Assembly (NCBI RefSeq): GCF_014529535.1 | Contig: NW_023503423.1 | Coordinates: forward strand, 3,272,473 to 3,336,472 | Source of the DNA: Bradysia coprophila | Taxonomy: Eukaryota > Arthropoda > Insecta > Diptera > Sciaridae | DNA: 64,000 bases | Direction of reading: 5' to 3' | In this document: positions 18,301-29,052 of the stretch, piece by piece | Position numbering within the stretch: the first letter of the stretch is position 1 | Layout of the letters: each line of letters starts with the position of its first letter | Translations under genes and position numbers: made by a program | The notes under the pieces: model-generated | Database searches by the model: none | Seen by the model: only the letters and a program-made list of their open reading frames with translations | Told to the model about the DNA's origin: nothing

Positions 18301-18418
18301 TATCGCCTTCTATTATCGTTGGTAATGTGGTGTCTACTGATGGCTCTTCACCACGACTTTGAAATGTTGTTGTTGACTTGGTGTTTATTGTAGCGAAAAT
18401 ATAGTTCTTTAACGACAT
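9400..18418 (-). CDS. SLC46 / proton-coupled folate transporter-like MFS carrier
   Basis: Multi-pass membrane carrier of the SLC46 branch of the major facilitator superfamily. Insect members are numerous and their substrates mostly unproven (folate, or others, transported with protons). Eleven exons on the minus strand: 18418-18173, 17855-17561, 12193-12054, 11977-11844, 11763-11675, 10785-10381, 10246-10175, 10102-9999, 9932-9815, 9750-9594 and 9565-9400 (TAG). Phases agree at every junction and give 641 aa. A stop precedes the chosen ATG in frame. Residues 1-50 are a Ser/Thr-rich tail before TM1. The next exon holds an extracellular loop with four N-x-S/T sequons. The MFS loop signature GGWSDKKGKRK is at about 193-203, LLPAMGGGQNLMLMGVYSYL follows, and the late segment SVFVDSTELGRIFSII is typical of SLC46. 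The 5.4-kb intron 2 is full of foldback elements. Substrate cannot be told from sequence. Confidence 0.9.
10829..11593. mobile_element. hAT-type foldback MITE, 765 bp, in an SLC46 intron
   Basis: Inverted arms of about 175 bp (10829-11003 and 11418-11593) start TAGGGCGTATCGAATTTTGA and complement. An 8-bp direct duplication GTATGCGC lies at 10821-10828 and 11594-11601. The pattern of 8-bp duplication and a terminus ending in RGGG fits hAT. About 415 bp of non-coding sequence separates the arms. It sits in the intron between the fifth and sixth coding exons of the SLC46-like gene. Confidence 0.8.
12679..13504. mobile_element. TTAA-bounded foldback element, copy A (diverged)
   Basis: Begins TTAAGAGTGATATCGCCAAA and ends with the complement. 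The arms continue through CTTGAACCAATTTGAAAACA and a GCTATAGCTTGCCTGG block. An inner inverted repeat around TGGCTTGCAACAGAATTTAT spans 13046-13153. Four copies of this family in the window all have TTAA at both ends with unrelated flanks beyond, consistent with a TTAA target duplication as in piggyBac-type elements. No transposase is encoded. Confidence 0.75.
13505..15279. other. Intronic DNA, nothing recognised
   Basis: Part of SLC46 intron 2. No exon is needed here to keep the transporter frame, and none is seen. Short open frames such as 14592-14410 on the minus strand have no recognisable domain. Confidence 0.4.
15280..16821. mobile_element. TTAA-bounded foldback element, copy B, 1.5-kb hairpin
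   Basis: Two nearly identical inverted arms of about 730 bp (15280-16010 and 16085-16821) start TTAAGAGTGATATCGCCAAG. They are separated by only about 70 bp containing ATTTGCTACGGGATGGGAGT. Mirror-image open frames (a 71-codon frame at 15444-15659 plus and 16657-16442 minus) are simply the two arms. The element lies in SLC46 intron 2, so the pre-mRNA would contain a long duplex. There is no transposase. Confidence 0.85.
17921..18140. mobile_element. TTAA-bounded foldback element, copy C, 220 bp
   Basis: Short hairpin with arms of about 100 bp: TTAAGAGTCATGTCGCCAAG, then GACTTCAGGTGATTGGGGAA, and complement. TTAA sits at 17921-17924 and 18137-18140. It lies in intron 1 of the SLC46-like gene, 33 bp from exon 1. 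Confidence 0.85.
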
Positions 18419-18590
18419 TCTCACATATTATTATGAAGATGATCGTGTGTATACCAAACGAGAATCGTACAGATGTATAGATGCACAGTCGATTCTCTTT
18501 TTTTTATCTTTCTTTAATTTGCCTAAGTCTTAAAAACTTGATTTTTTATTAAATATGCTTTAACATTCGTTAAAAAGAAATATCCCAGCG

Positions 18591-20504
18591 GGAAGATGCG
18601 GGAAAAGGCAATAAAAACGCATAAGATTCTATTCAGTACAATTAGGCCGTGTGTCACCGCACATTCTTTAAAAGAATAAAAAAATTCTCAAATAAGTTGT
18701 CATTTTTAGTCCGAACATTTCTGACAATAAACTTGATGTAAGCCTACACGCCAAATTTTCCAATTTTCAACAAACTAATCCTCGCCGAGTTAATACTGCA
18801 AAATACGAATACGACACACAATTTGTGACTTGGACTTTGCCAAACAAAAACAAATTGACAATATAATAGCATTTCAGTTGATCGCTAACAAAAATCGAAT
18901 ACACACAACATTGTCCTACAAGTTCACCACACTAATTTTAACTGAAAGCCAGACTTCCACTTCCAAGGTCTTTAGGCAATATATACCTTGCGCTTTGCGT
19001 ATTTGTGGGGAACATGCAAAAGTTCATCACAGTAGGCTATTGAACCCACTAAAATCTAATTTTAAATCGCTAGAATAACTCCATAAATCTAAATGTGATA
19101 CTAAGAAACCACGTGTTTCAATAAGTCCTGGTAGCGATCCTGAAGACATGGACCTAATCTTTTTGGGCTGAACGGCGTACTTTCGTTCACTTTTCCAAGC
19201 CCTCTCAAGAAATATCACTAAATAACTAAAGAAATCCAACATTACATCTACATTACACATTACATTACACATTGCACATTACATTACATTACATTGTAAT
19301 GTAATGTAATGTAATGTAATGTAATGTAGCGTTACAAACTGCATCTTTGATTTCTGAAGCCAATCGGCGAGATAACATTTTTTGGTTTGCGAACTTTTAA
19401 AGTACTCACAAAAGTTCACCAAAGTGCGCTGCTGAACCCAGAAAAAGTTGGGTATTAGTAGCTAGATTCGCTCACTGAACCTTGCAATATTACGTAATAT
19501 TACGTAATATTGCAAGGTTCAGGGAGCGAATCTAGCTACTAATACCCAACTTTTTCTGAGTTAAGCCCGACTGTCTAGATTCGCTCCCTGAACCTTGCAA
19601 TATTACGTAATATTACGTAATATTGCAAGGTTCAGTGAGCGAATCTAGCTACTAATACCCAACTTTTTCTGGGTTCAGCAGCGCACTTTGGTGAACTTTT
19701 GTGAGTACTTTAAAAGTTCGCAAACCAAAAAATGTTATCTCGCCGATTGGCTTCAGAAATCAAAGATGCAGTTTGTAACGCTACATTACATTACATTACA
19801 ATGTAATGTAATGTAATGTGCAATGTGTAATGTAATGTGTAATGTAGATGTAATGTTGGATTTCTTTAGTTATTTAGTGATATTTCTTGAGAGGGCTTGG
19901 AAAAGTGAACGAAAGTACGCCGTTCAGCCCAAAAAGATTAGGTCCATGTCTTCAGGATCGCTACCAGGACTTATTGAAACACGTGGTTTCTTAGTATCAC
20001 ATTTAGATTTATGGAGTTATTCTAGCGATTTAAAATTAGATTTTAGTGGGTTCAATAGCCTACTGTGATGAACTTTTGCATGTTCCCCACAAATACGCAA
20101 AGCGCAAGGTATATATTGCCTAAAGACCTTGGAAGTGGAAGTCTGGCTTTCAGTTAAAATTAGTGTGGTGAACTTGTAGGACAATGTTGTGTGTATTCGA
20201 TTTTTGTTAGCGATCAACTGAAATGCTATTATATTGTCAATTTGTTTTTGTTTGGCAAAGTCCAAGTCACAAATTGTGTGTCGTATTCGTATTTTGCAGT
20301 ATTAACTCGGCGAGGATTAGTTTGTTGAAAATTGGAAAATTTGGCGTGTAGGCTTACATCAAGTTTATTGTCAGAAATGTTCGGACTAAAAATGACAACT
20401 TATTTGAGAATTTTTTTATTCTTTTAAAGAATGTGCGGTGACACACGGCCTAATTGTACTGAATAGAATCTTATGCGTTTTTATTGCCTTTTCCCGCATC
20501 TTCC
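18591..20504. repeat. 1.9-kb near-perfect palindrome (giant foldback)
   Basis: The arms (18591 to about 19503 and about 19604 to 20504) match essentially base for base by eye, starting GGAAGATGCGGGAAAAGGCA. The centre contains two shorter dyads built on GCAATATTACGTAATATTGC. A TGTAA/TTACA simple repeat lies at 19250-19330 with its mirror at 19780-19855. Open frames at 18830-19078 and 20017-20265 (82 codons), and at 19027-19272 and 19823-20068 (81 codons), are the same sequence seen from both arms. No clear target duplication is visible (flanks …CCAGCG and GGTAGA…). It begins about 170 bp upstream of the SLC46-like start codon. Confidence 0.9.
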
Positions 20505-20907
20505 GGTAGATAGATAGATAGGTATCTCTCTTGTAACGCAGCTTTGCTATACATAAACATACAATTTTTATGATCGTTTTGCTGCATAAGTTGTGTATAT
20601 AATGCACAACATCTCTGATTTCTAAGTTGATTTTCTTGCTGTTTATTTGACTGCGATTTTTTTTACAAACATGTGATGATGATGTTCTACCGGATAAAGT
20701 TGCTGAGATAATTATTATCAGGAATGTAGGGACTGGCCGTAAATCGATTCCGTTCGACCTTGTAGCGGTTAATTGTTTTTTTGTGTGTAGAAAATCTAAA
20801 CATCAGAATTTTGTTGTAGGTGGCTTGAAGAGATGTAAACACTCAAAATATCGTAAGAGTGCCACTAGAATTTTACGGTGGCGGACTATATATTCACGCA
20901 TAATAAT

Positions 20908-21080
20908 CGTCAGGAACAATGTCTGAACGATATTGTTCCTGACGATATTATCGTTCTAAAAAATTTCATGGAGATTTTTAGTTTTCTGTACGATAAATAT
21001 CGCCCTGAAAGTGTTATACCGTCGTGGACGATATTATCTTCCAACAGAACGATAATATCGCCCTGGGCGATATAATAGCC
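20908..21080. repeat. Cluster of ACGATAATATCGT-type dyads
   Basis: Several copies of the palindrome (GACGATATTATCGT, ACGATAATATCG, GGGCGATATAATAGCCC) and an inverted pair CGTCAGGAACAAT / ATTGTTCCTGACG. Same dyad family as at 45441-46680 and 49608-49923. Confidence 0.65.
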
Positions 21081-22183
21081 CGGATGTTTGAGTAGATTAA
21101 TTCTGCTCGGGGGCTCAGACTGCAATAATAACATCGTTTCACGGGTTGCACAAAACTTAAATAGGCCACCTTTGATCCATCCAGCCCTTTCGGAGAACCG
21201 GCACTCATGGCCGTGCGGGACCAATTTGAGTACAGATTGTTATCGCAACGGATAGAGGGACTAATTCGTCTTAAAATGGCTTCCCTTGACAACCTGACCA
21301 CGTAGCCACAGCCAGCTAAAGTCGAAATTTTGACATTTTTAAATCGTGACATGGCCAAGATGAAGAGAGTTTGAAACGCTTTGAATGGCGATATTGGTAG
21401 AGGATTCCATGCACTGTTAAACGCCGAGAATGTATTTTACAAAATTTGTCTGAATTGTACAATATTTGAAAAATGTTATTTTCACCATCCTCGACGAAAC
21501 TTGAACTCCTCTGTAATACAGAGGTAGACCCTTCTTGCTACAAAATAATAATCAGATAATGTCTGATCAGCCTGCAAGCTAAGCTTTACAACGATACCAA
21601 ACTTGCCATACCAGCCTCACAATAAGTACCTGTTACGACGTTTTGTTTGCAGCAAGGTCACTCTACGACGAAACTTTCAATTTATCATCTATCTTCAAGT
21701 GCCCGTTCCGTTAGGATGAGTGGAAAAAATAAGTGGTTTAAGTTATATGAAAGCATTTTTTACAATGGTTACGTGTGTCTGTAGTCGGTTAAAGCTGTAC
21801 GTACATACAAATGTACATGAACCGATCAGTATTTGGCATTTAAAGAAGAAAGCCACACGTTCACAAGGACAGTGGTGCTATAAATCTTATAAAATTGTAG
21901 CTTACACACTGTGATCAGACGATCAGACGAATAAGAATCGAAAACATCTAGTGAAATTTTCGATACAACTGTATGAAGGACTTTGATTTGTATGTCAGGT
22001 CTTCGATTGAGTAAAATAAGTCGTCAGCCTCAGGTAGTTCTATTGTTTGGGGTACAAGGTATCAAATTACAGTCCAGGAATTTTAATATACGATGTCTGA
22101 TCACTATATGCAGGCATTGCATTTTATGTATTTGATGATCCCTAGATGGGATGAATATTGTTATATTAGAAAAAACGAAGTGA

Positions 22184-22304
22184 CTATTTGCACCCGAGTG
22201 CAAATAGTCAATATGAACACTATTTGCACCCGAGTGCAAATAGTCAATATGGACACTATTTGCACCCGGGTGCAAATAGTGAATATTAACGCTATTTGCA
22301 CCCA
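22184..22304. repeat. Array of 24-bp palindromes, ~36-bp period (3.5 units)
   Basis: CTATTTGCACCCGAGTGCAA(ATAG) units separated by 12-bp spacers such as TCAATATGAACA. Three full units and a half unit. Same family as 23063-23417. Confidence 0.9.
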
Positions 22305-22392
22305 ACTTTTTAAAACTATCGGAAATAATAAAAAAATCATTGTTAGCAAGCTGTACGAATTATATTATCGAAAATGCTACTCGCACAATTCG

Positions 22393-22725
22393 CTGCAAAT
22401 TGTATAAACAAAGTGTCTGGTTGGATCCAACTGAATTCTATAACTTCAACAAACTGTGTAAGGAAGGACTTTTGTTTGTTGCTACTGAGATCATCCTTCT
22501 ACAAACTTTGTAAGAAAGGAGTTTGGTTCGTTCCTACTGAATTCATTCTTCTAGAAATTGTGTAAGGAATGAGTTTGGTTTGTTCCAACTGAATTCATCC
22601 TTCTACAAACTGTTGGTTCGTCCCTACTGAAATCATCTTTCTACAATTTGTCTAAGGAGATTAATTTATTCCTGAATTCTTCCATCTACCAACTGTTTGT
22701 AAGAGAGGAGTTTGGTGTGGTCCAA
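22393..22725. repeat. ~75-bp degenerate tandem repeat
   Basis: Four to five units containing GAGTTTGGTT(C/T)GTTCC(T/A)ACT, then GAATTCATCCTTCTACAAAC and TGTAAGGAA. Non-coding. It lies between the two palindrome arrays. Confidence 0.75.
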
Positions 22726-22941
22726 ATGAGTAGCCTTTGTCAAAATGCACTACATTTAGCTGCCCTTCTGAGACCTTGGGGAAATGCAATTTCCACAAAG
22801 CGTCGAAAGAAAAAATATTGATTATTTTTGTTTTGTCACAATTAAACGTAATTCACTGGAATTATTTTCTTGACAAATCTAGCGAAATGAAATTTTTGTT
22901 TGAAAAACATGTTTTTTGTTAGTCGAAGCGAAGGAATAGTC

Positions 22942-23061
22942 AATGTATGAGCTATTTGCAGTCGAATGGTCTGTTAACATTATGAAATATGATTTCACGC
23001 CGCGCGAAATCATATTTCATAATGTTAACAGACCATTCGACTGCAAATAGCTCATACATTG
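22942..23061. repeat. Perfect hairpin adjoining the palindrome array
   Basis: Arms of about 58 bp (starting AGTCAATGTATGAGCTATTT; complement after a 9-base loop ACGCCGCGC-like) end exactly where the 24-bp palindrome array begins. Each arm contains a half unit, CTATTTGCAG. Confidence 0.85.
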
Positions 23062-23062
23062 A

Positions 23063-23417
23063 CTATTTACACCTGAGTGCAAATAGCGTACATATTGACT
23101 ATTTGCACCCGAGTGCAAATAGTGTTCATATTGACTATTTGCACCCGCCACCTGCAAATAGTAACCATATTCACTATTTGCACCCGGGTGCAAATAGTAT
23201 CCATATTGACTATTTGCACTCGGGTGCAAATAGTGTTCATATTGACTATTTGCACCCGAGTGCAAATAGTGTTCATATTGACTATTTGCACCCGCCACGT
23301 GCAAATAGTATCCATATTCACTATTTGCACCCGGGTGCAAATAGTATCCATATTGACTATTTGCACTCGGGTGCAAATAGTGTTCATATTGACTATTTGC
23401 ACTCGGGTGCAAATAGC
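23063..23417. repeat. Array of about ten 24-bp palindromes, 36-38-bp period
   Basis: Units CTATTTGCACCCGGGTGCAA(ATAG) with variants at the centre (CGAG, CGGG, CTCGGG, or CGCCACCTG). Spacers are about 12 bp: TGTTCATATTGA, TATCCATATTGA or TATTCACTAT-like. The period near 36 is divisible by three, so all frames stay open and give spurious repetitive proteins on both strands. Confidence 0.9.
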
Positions 23418-23740
23418 ATCTGCCACAAGCCACTTATCTAATTAGTATGAGAATAATTAAATGCAGAAAAAGACGTGTCATAATAGCGAATTATAAGCAA
23501 AATGAAAGTTGCGTTTTTTACCGCTGTCGGCACAGGTACATCATCATTTCATTTTGATAACTAATAGGGCAGTGTCGATAAGTTCAAAGGGTATCAAGTC
23601 AACAACTGCTTCAAATCCTCCCAAAAACACTTCTAAATTCATTCTTACAAGAAGAGGGCCACGATTACAGACTCAACGTTGACACGTTAGAATACAGTTC
23701 TGGCAGTTTTTTTTTTGAGATATTGAAGCAGTTGACATGT

Positions 23741-23960
23741 CAGAGACGGTGTAATTTCAGCATGAATTTGCCTCAGTTGCTTTTCAGATGATCCAAACAA
23801 ACAATCAAAACTGTTTACATTTGTTTATACGTTTGAAGCTGCTACAGACACGTGCGTGGTAGTGGTAAAACTGTATGAAGACGTATCAACAGTTTTGGTT
23901 GTATGTGTGGATCAGCTCAAAAACAGCTGCAGCAAATTCATGCTGAAATTTCACTGGCTA
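23741..23960. mobile_element. MITE-like inverted repeat, family of 35252-35474
   Basis: Left part …GTAATTTCAGCATGAATTTG and right part CAAATTCATGCTGAAATTTC, with inner blocks GATCCAAACAA and GTGTGGATCAGCT shared with 35252-35474. Termini are diverged. Confidence 0.6.
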
Positions 23961-24038
23961 TGACTGTAAACGTGTCTTTGAAATGCGAAACTCCATAGCT
24001 AGACTATGTACCTTTTCTGTATTCACGTGTTGATCCAT

Positions 24039-24246
24039 AGCACTGCTACTAGCACGAACATGGAAAATATTCGGAGGCTGTTGAAATCACAGTAGGCACT
24101 GCGTTTCTGTTATGACTTGTTTTCGTTGTATGAGTTAAAACCGTTAAAACATACAATACAAACAATCTCAAGCGGTAGCTCGTATCACTAAAGCCTCCAA
24201 ATTTGACACTTGTCAATTCAGTGTTCATGCTAGTAGCAGTGCTGCG
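24039..24246. repeat. Foldback repeat
   Basis: Inverted arms AGCACTGCTACTAGCACGAA and TTCATGCTAGTAGCAGTGCT, with inner matches around CGGAGGCTGTT / AAGCCTCCAAA. Non-coding. Confidence 0.6.
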
Positions 24247-24279
24247 GTTGATCCCACTGTAAATCCACACCATACGTCT

Positions 24280-25976
24280 GTCCTTCTTTTGTTTGAATAT
24301 TTATTTAACAGAAACGTTGCAATTTAAAAGCAGCTGAGCAATATAAACACTCTCCCACAGTGTATCTACAGATTTACTCGACAATTGGAACTCACTATTT
24401 ATTTGGATTTATTTTTAAGACTACTAAACAGGCTTCAACTACCGGATGAACAAGAAACGTTTCGCAGAAACAGCAAGAAAAATCACTTATTTTCGAAAAC
24501 TTTTTTTTTTACTTTTCTTTCACTTTTATGGGTTTCCGATTTTCACTATAACATTAAGAACAACCTTAGTAAGACTTTGTTTTGAAAACTTTTTTAAAAA
24601 CCAATTCGGTTTCTCATCACAAAATCACAGATATTTCGACAGATTGGTGCCTAACAACACTACTTTATAGAATAGCAAATCAATATCGTTTTCCCGATGC
24701 ACAATTTTTCATCCGAGAATTACTGAAAACATTTTTGGAATTTTTGGTAAAATTTCTTTCCACAGGTAAATCACCTTTTCAACGGTCCGCTTCAAACTAA
24801 AAATTACGGTTTTCGTTAAATTAAATTCAATTTAAGCTAAACTGCTATTATCGATTGAGAACTAAACACGTTTTTAATATAATCAGTCGGACTCTATTCG
24901 ATACGAACTAACCATAGAGATTCACCTTTCCTACTACGAGTTGTTATTCGAATATTTTGGAGGTGTGTAATGTCGTACACGAAAACACTGTATGGATCAA
25001 GCAGTTAAAAACCACCAATTAAGTGGATATGTTAACCTCGACTTTAGGAACAGCAACAGAGGTCTTGTTTTGTTGCACTCACTGAATTCTTCTTTTGAGT
25101 TTTACTACAAAGCTTTACAACGAATAATGCAGGTTCGACGTAAATGAACATTTTCGCCCCAAAAACCACAAATATTTGAATGAGACAAAAGAATGAACTG
25201 CAGGTTATCCATAAACATAATATTAATGTGTAGAGACGATGCATAAATATGCAAAGTGTAATGATACGCAGACTTTGTATGTTGGTATAAAAATTGCATG
25301 GTGGAGAGAACGATTATATAAAAGGCGATAAAACGCAATATGAAAGTCAGAGAATGATTTTTTTTTGTGGAAACTGGAAAAAAATCCATTTCAAAACCTG
25401 TTTGTATAATCACCGCGATATTGCTGATTTTCGGAAAGTTATTTAAAGGTGGCCATCAATCGAATTCAACGAACCATATTAATTTAAAACAAAAAATCAA
25501 ACTGTACCGTCGTCGTCGCAAATGCATTCAAACTTCTTATACAACTGAAAGCGACTTTTGCCCCAAACATTTAATTTTACAGCAGCGTTGCACTTCTACT
25601 GCATTGCTCTGAATTATTTACGTCCATCCAGATATTTGCTTTGTAAAATCGGAAAATATTTGCATTTTTACGTGCATTGGAATAAATCAAGCGACATTTA
25701 ACGATTTAACATACTGACGACAAGTAGTTTGCCTATCATATCATATACGCCAGATATTAACGAGCTGTTAACATTTTTTCTTCAAAACAACATATTGCGT
25801 TACCTGTTGCTTGAAAGTATGCCGAGATAAACAATATGAATACCTGTTTCAACAAACATATTTTACGACGAAACAAAAAATCATTCGAAATTCCTGCAAA
25901 TGAAATAATTTCAGTTGATTTTTGCGGTTGCACTTTTATCCGTTCAGATGAGAGGTGCTATAAAATTGAGAGCAAA
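24280..25976. other. Intergenic, nothing recognised
   Basis: AT-rich. No splice-supported gene is seen. The 81-codon frame at 25367-25612 has no recognisable domain and I do not call it. Confidence 0.4.
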
Positions 25977-25984
25977 TCACCGAT

Positions 25985-26815
25985 CAGGCATGAGCGCCGC
26001 CGAAAATAAGCCGCCGATCAAGCCGCCGCCGGCCATTTTTGAGCAAGCCGCGCCGCAGCCGTGCCGGTGCCAAAAACACGGCTCAAGCCGGCTTGAATCG
26101 GCTGGAAAATGAAATAAAGATTTCGAAAGGTGAATGGGTGAAATAATTTTGAAAACCGAGATTCCTGTTGATCCTAAGCAGCTCAAGTACATTTTGAATT
26201 TTTTTTTTCAAAATTAAGAAAATTTTGAAAATTTTCTTGAATTTTCATGAATTTTCCAGAATGGTATATTACGTCCTCGCTTCTAAGTTTGTTGTTTTGG
26301 CAAGTATGACCTTTGCGGAACGAGCCGAAGGCGCACAATCAGTTAATTCACAAATTTGAGAAAACTTTATCGATCTTTGCGAATTTTCTCGATTTTTTTT
26401 CTTTTCAATTTTTACTTGATTTTCGTGAGCTTTCGATTTCTTCTCGAAAACCCTTTTCTTACTGAGTTAAATGAGTGTACTGGAGCATGATTTTCCATTT
26501 AGTTCAAGTTTTGAGGCAATAAAACTTGACGTGTTAGTGAACCTTAGACTTAGAGACTTGCTTGTAACAAGACCAGTTCCACTTGCACTCTGAACAACCT
26601 AATCTACCTACATTTTCGCTTTCCGTACAATTTCATTTTCATGCTTACTAGTTCATTTTCCATGAATTTATCTAAACGTTTTTATTTTGAAAAAAAGTTA
26701 AAAGGAACCTCCAGCCGAGCCGTTTTAAGCCGGCTCAAGCCGATTTTTTCGCCGCCGCCGAGAAATTTTTTTCGGCTAGCCGCCGCCGAGGTTTCTCCGT
26801 CGGCGCTCAAGCCTG
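25985..26815. mobile_element. hAT-type MITE with GC-rich ends, copy 1 (831 bp)
   Basis: Terminal inverted repeats CAGGCATGAGCGCCGCCGA and GTCGGCGCTCAAGCCTG. An 8-bp target duplication TCACCGAT is at 25977-25984 and 26816-26823. GCC-rich terminal modules (about 110 bp each) enclose an AT-rich interior. Near-identical to 35652-36480. No transposase. Confidence 0.92.
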
Positions 26816-26823
26816 TCACCGAT

Positions 26824-27631
26824 GATTCAACTTTCGCTTTTGCTTTCGCACGAGATTTCGAGATTTCTTTTGTAAACACTGGAGGCACCCGTCTCAAATT
26901 TTCATCAAAGTTCCTTGAAAATTTTGATTGAGAGATGCAACACAGCAAAAACCAGTCATTATGAATGGATTCATTCATTCTAGACAAAAACAATTGGTTG
27001 TAGTTAGTGTAAGAGAGAACAGAAAAACATAGTCACAGCGCTATTTGAGAGTTGAAAGCATAATAAAGAATGAAAAAGGAAAGGCCTCCCGACAGCATTG
27101 GCAATTTTAAGCTCTTTTTTTATACCGAGATGGTCAGTACATTGAAGATCAGTTTAGGTTATTGTGTGGTAGCATATGTGGTAACATACGGTTATGGTAC
27201 ACTTTACCGAATGTTACAACGGCATGTAGTTGAATTCAATTTCTTATCTTGGAATACAGAATTTCAAGTATTTAAAACAAACGATTACAAATGACTTGTT
27301 GGCTTCGCCTCGTATCGGTAAAAGTAAAATTTCCATCATTTGTCCCATGTCCCATTGGTAAGTTATGTACTAATTACCTACTTCGAATTACTGATGACTA
27401 CCGGTAAAGGGAAAATGTTGATCAGTAGTTCTTGTAGGGTAAAACAACCAGTTACGTGCCCGCTTTTATTTTGTTACTAGCCAACGTTTTGTCTCCCTCA
27501 CTCAATCACGGCCATCACAAGACAATTAACATGAAAGTAGGTGAAATAATCAGGTAGTATTTAAAACGTTGATTCTATAAAGCACAACAATATATTTCGA
27601 GCGCAACAACTATATAAGAATTTCAATTATT
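26824..27631. other. Intergenic, nothing recognised
   Basis: No gene or structured element identified. A 74-codon frame at 27070-27294 has no recognisable domain. Confidence 0.4.
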
Positions 27632-27873
27632 CACTTGACTGAAAGTCAAGGGTCTTACACCAGAAAATACCATAAAATGTTAGCAACCACTTTATGTTAG
27701 AAAATGTATGAAATCTACGAAAAACGTAATTGTTTGTAGCCATCTTTCTTTGTCATGACGATAATTTGAGTAATTCTTTACCGATTTTGATGGTTTTAAT
27801 CGACGAGGAATTGAATTCCCGAGGTTAAGTTCGAAGATGAGCCTTGTGGTCCTAAGGATCTGGAAACTGTGGT
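27632..27873. repeat. CTTGACTGAAAGTCA-headed repeat, copy 1
   Basis: Shares with 53904-54155 the start (C)TTGACTGAAAGTCAAGGGTC, then TTACACCAGAAAATACC, GAGTAATT(C/T), CCCGAGG(T/C)TAAGTTCGAAGA and AAGGATCTGGAA. Unclassified; a third fragment of the head lies at 52041-52063. It ends about 70 bp before the LTR element. Confidence 0.65.
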
Positions 27874-28233
27874 GGCATCTCCACATTATAATATAAATAC
27901 TTTACCGATCGCACTTGTCATAACTACTATACCGATCTCACATGTTATCATTTCAGCGCTTGCGCTGTCATTCGCATTGTTAGCTATTTAAGATCTGGTT
28001 TTATGAAATAAAGATCATTCAACATTGTGGACTCAAACCAAACACTTCTTTAGTTTCCCACAAACTGGTGACCCCGACGTTCAAAAAGTTTAATCCCTTT
28101 CGGTGACTTTCAACGTTTGAGCTTTTTTTGGTCGTTAGACGTTTAAAGTAAAATTTACTTTTCAAGTCAACTAAGGAAAATCCTTCGTTCATTCGTAAAA
28201 CTTTCCTAATTTTTTTTCATTTCATTGCGCACT

Positions 28234-29052
28234 ATGGCCAATGAAGGTGAGACTTCCCCAGTCAACAGTAACTCAATCCATAGGATTCAGCTTAAAATTC
28301 CTCCTTTTTGGAAAAGGAATCCCAAGCTATGGTTCCAGCAGCTCGAAGCTCAGTTCGCCACATCTGGCATTACAACTGAAATTACGAAATTCAATCATGT
28401 CGTTGGCGTGATTGAAACAGACATTCTGGATTATGTGAGTGACTTAGTCCTCACTCCACCTGCTGCTAATCAGTACCAAGCTGTCAAAAATCGGTTAATC
28501 AAGCAATTTTCTGCTTCTGACTACCAAAATATAAAGACTCTGCTTGAAGAACTGACTCTCGGTGACCGCAAACCTAGCGACCTCCTCCGTAAAATGAGAG
28601 AGTTGTCTTGTGGTAAGGTTAACGACGAATTTCTTCAAACTCTTTGGCTTCAAAGGCTACCGTCGACCATTCATACAGTGCTCGCCACTAACACGGCCGT
28701 ACTGGATGAGTTGGTAGAGCTGGCAGATAAGATGTTTGAAGTAACTCAAGCCTCTGCTTCAGTTCAGTCAGTTAAGACAGCATCTACTTTCAAACTCGAC
28801 GATTTGAATAAAATTGTTCGTAAGCTGGAGAGCAAAATCGATAGTATAAGTAGGAACTATCGTGAGCCTAATAAAAGTAACGAGCAAAAGAAACCAAGTC
28901 GATCTTCGACGCCGGTTAAAGCGTCTTCTATCTCAAAGAATTCTGTCATTACCATCAGCGTTATGGTAAAAAAGCTAAACGCTGCAGGACCCCTTGCAGT
29001 TGGGTTAACAAACAGTCAAAAAACTAATCGGCCGATCAAATGCGGTAGTTGA
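28234..29052 (+). pseudogene. Gypsy-type gag, frame-disrupted
   Basis: About 270 codons from ATG at 28234. Residues LKIPPFWKRNPKLWFQQLEA, FATSGI, SDLVLTPPA, LGDRKPSDLLRKMRELS and FLQTLWLQRLP match the capsid-like Gag of arthropod Gypsy elements. After about residue 235 the frame is wrong: a Cys/His-rich zinc-knuckle-like segment is visible in another frame around 28945-29010, so the copy has a frameshift. It is therefore a decayed gene. Confidence 0.75.

Noticed and set aside
23063..23417. CRISPR-like array of evenly spaced repeats
   Set aside because: Spacers are nearly identical to each other, there are no cas genes, and the surrounding DNA is eukaryotic with spliced genes.
22989..23445. 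Long repetitive open frames on both strands (e.g. the HIDYLHPSANSV-type and ICTRVQIV-type peptides)
   Set aside because: They are translations of a 36-bp repeat whose length is divisible by three, so no stop can arise; no start context, splice support or homology.
26682..26993. Open frames in the GC-rich ends of the hAT MITEs (also 25977-26192 and 35443-36003)
   Set aside because: They lie inside a non-coding MITE; both strands are open because the ends are GC-rich and stop-poor.
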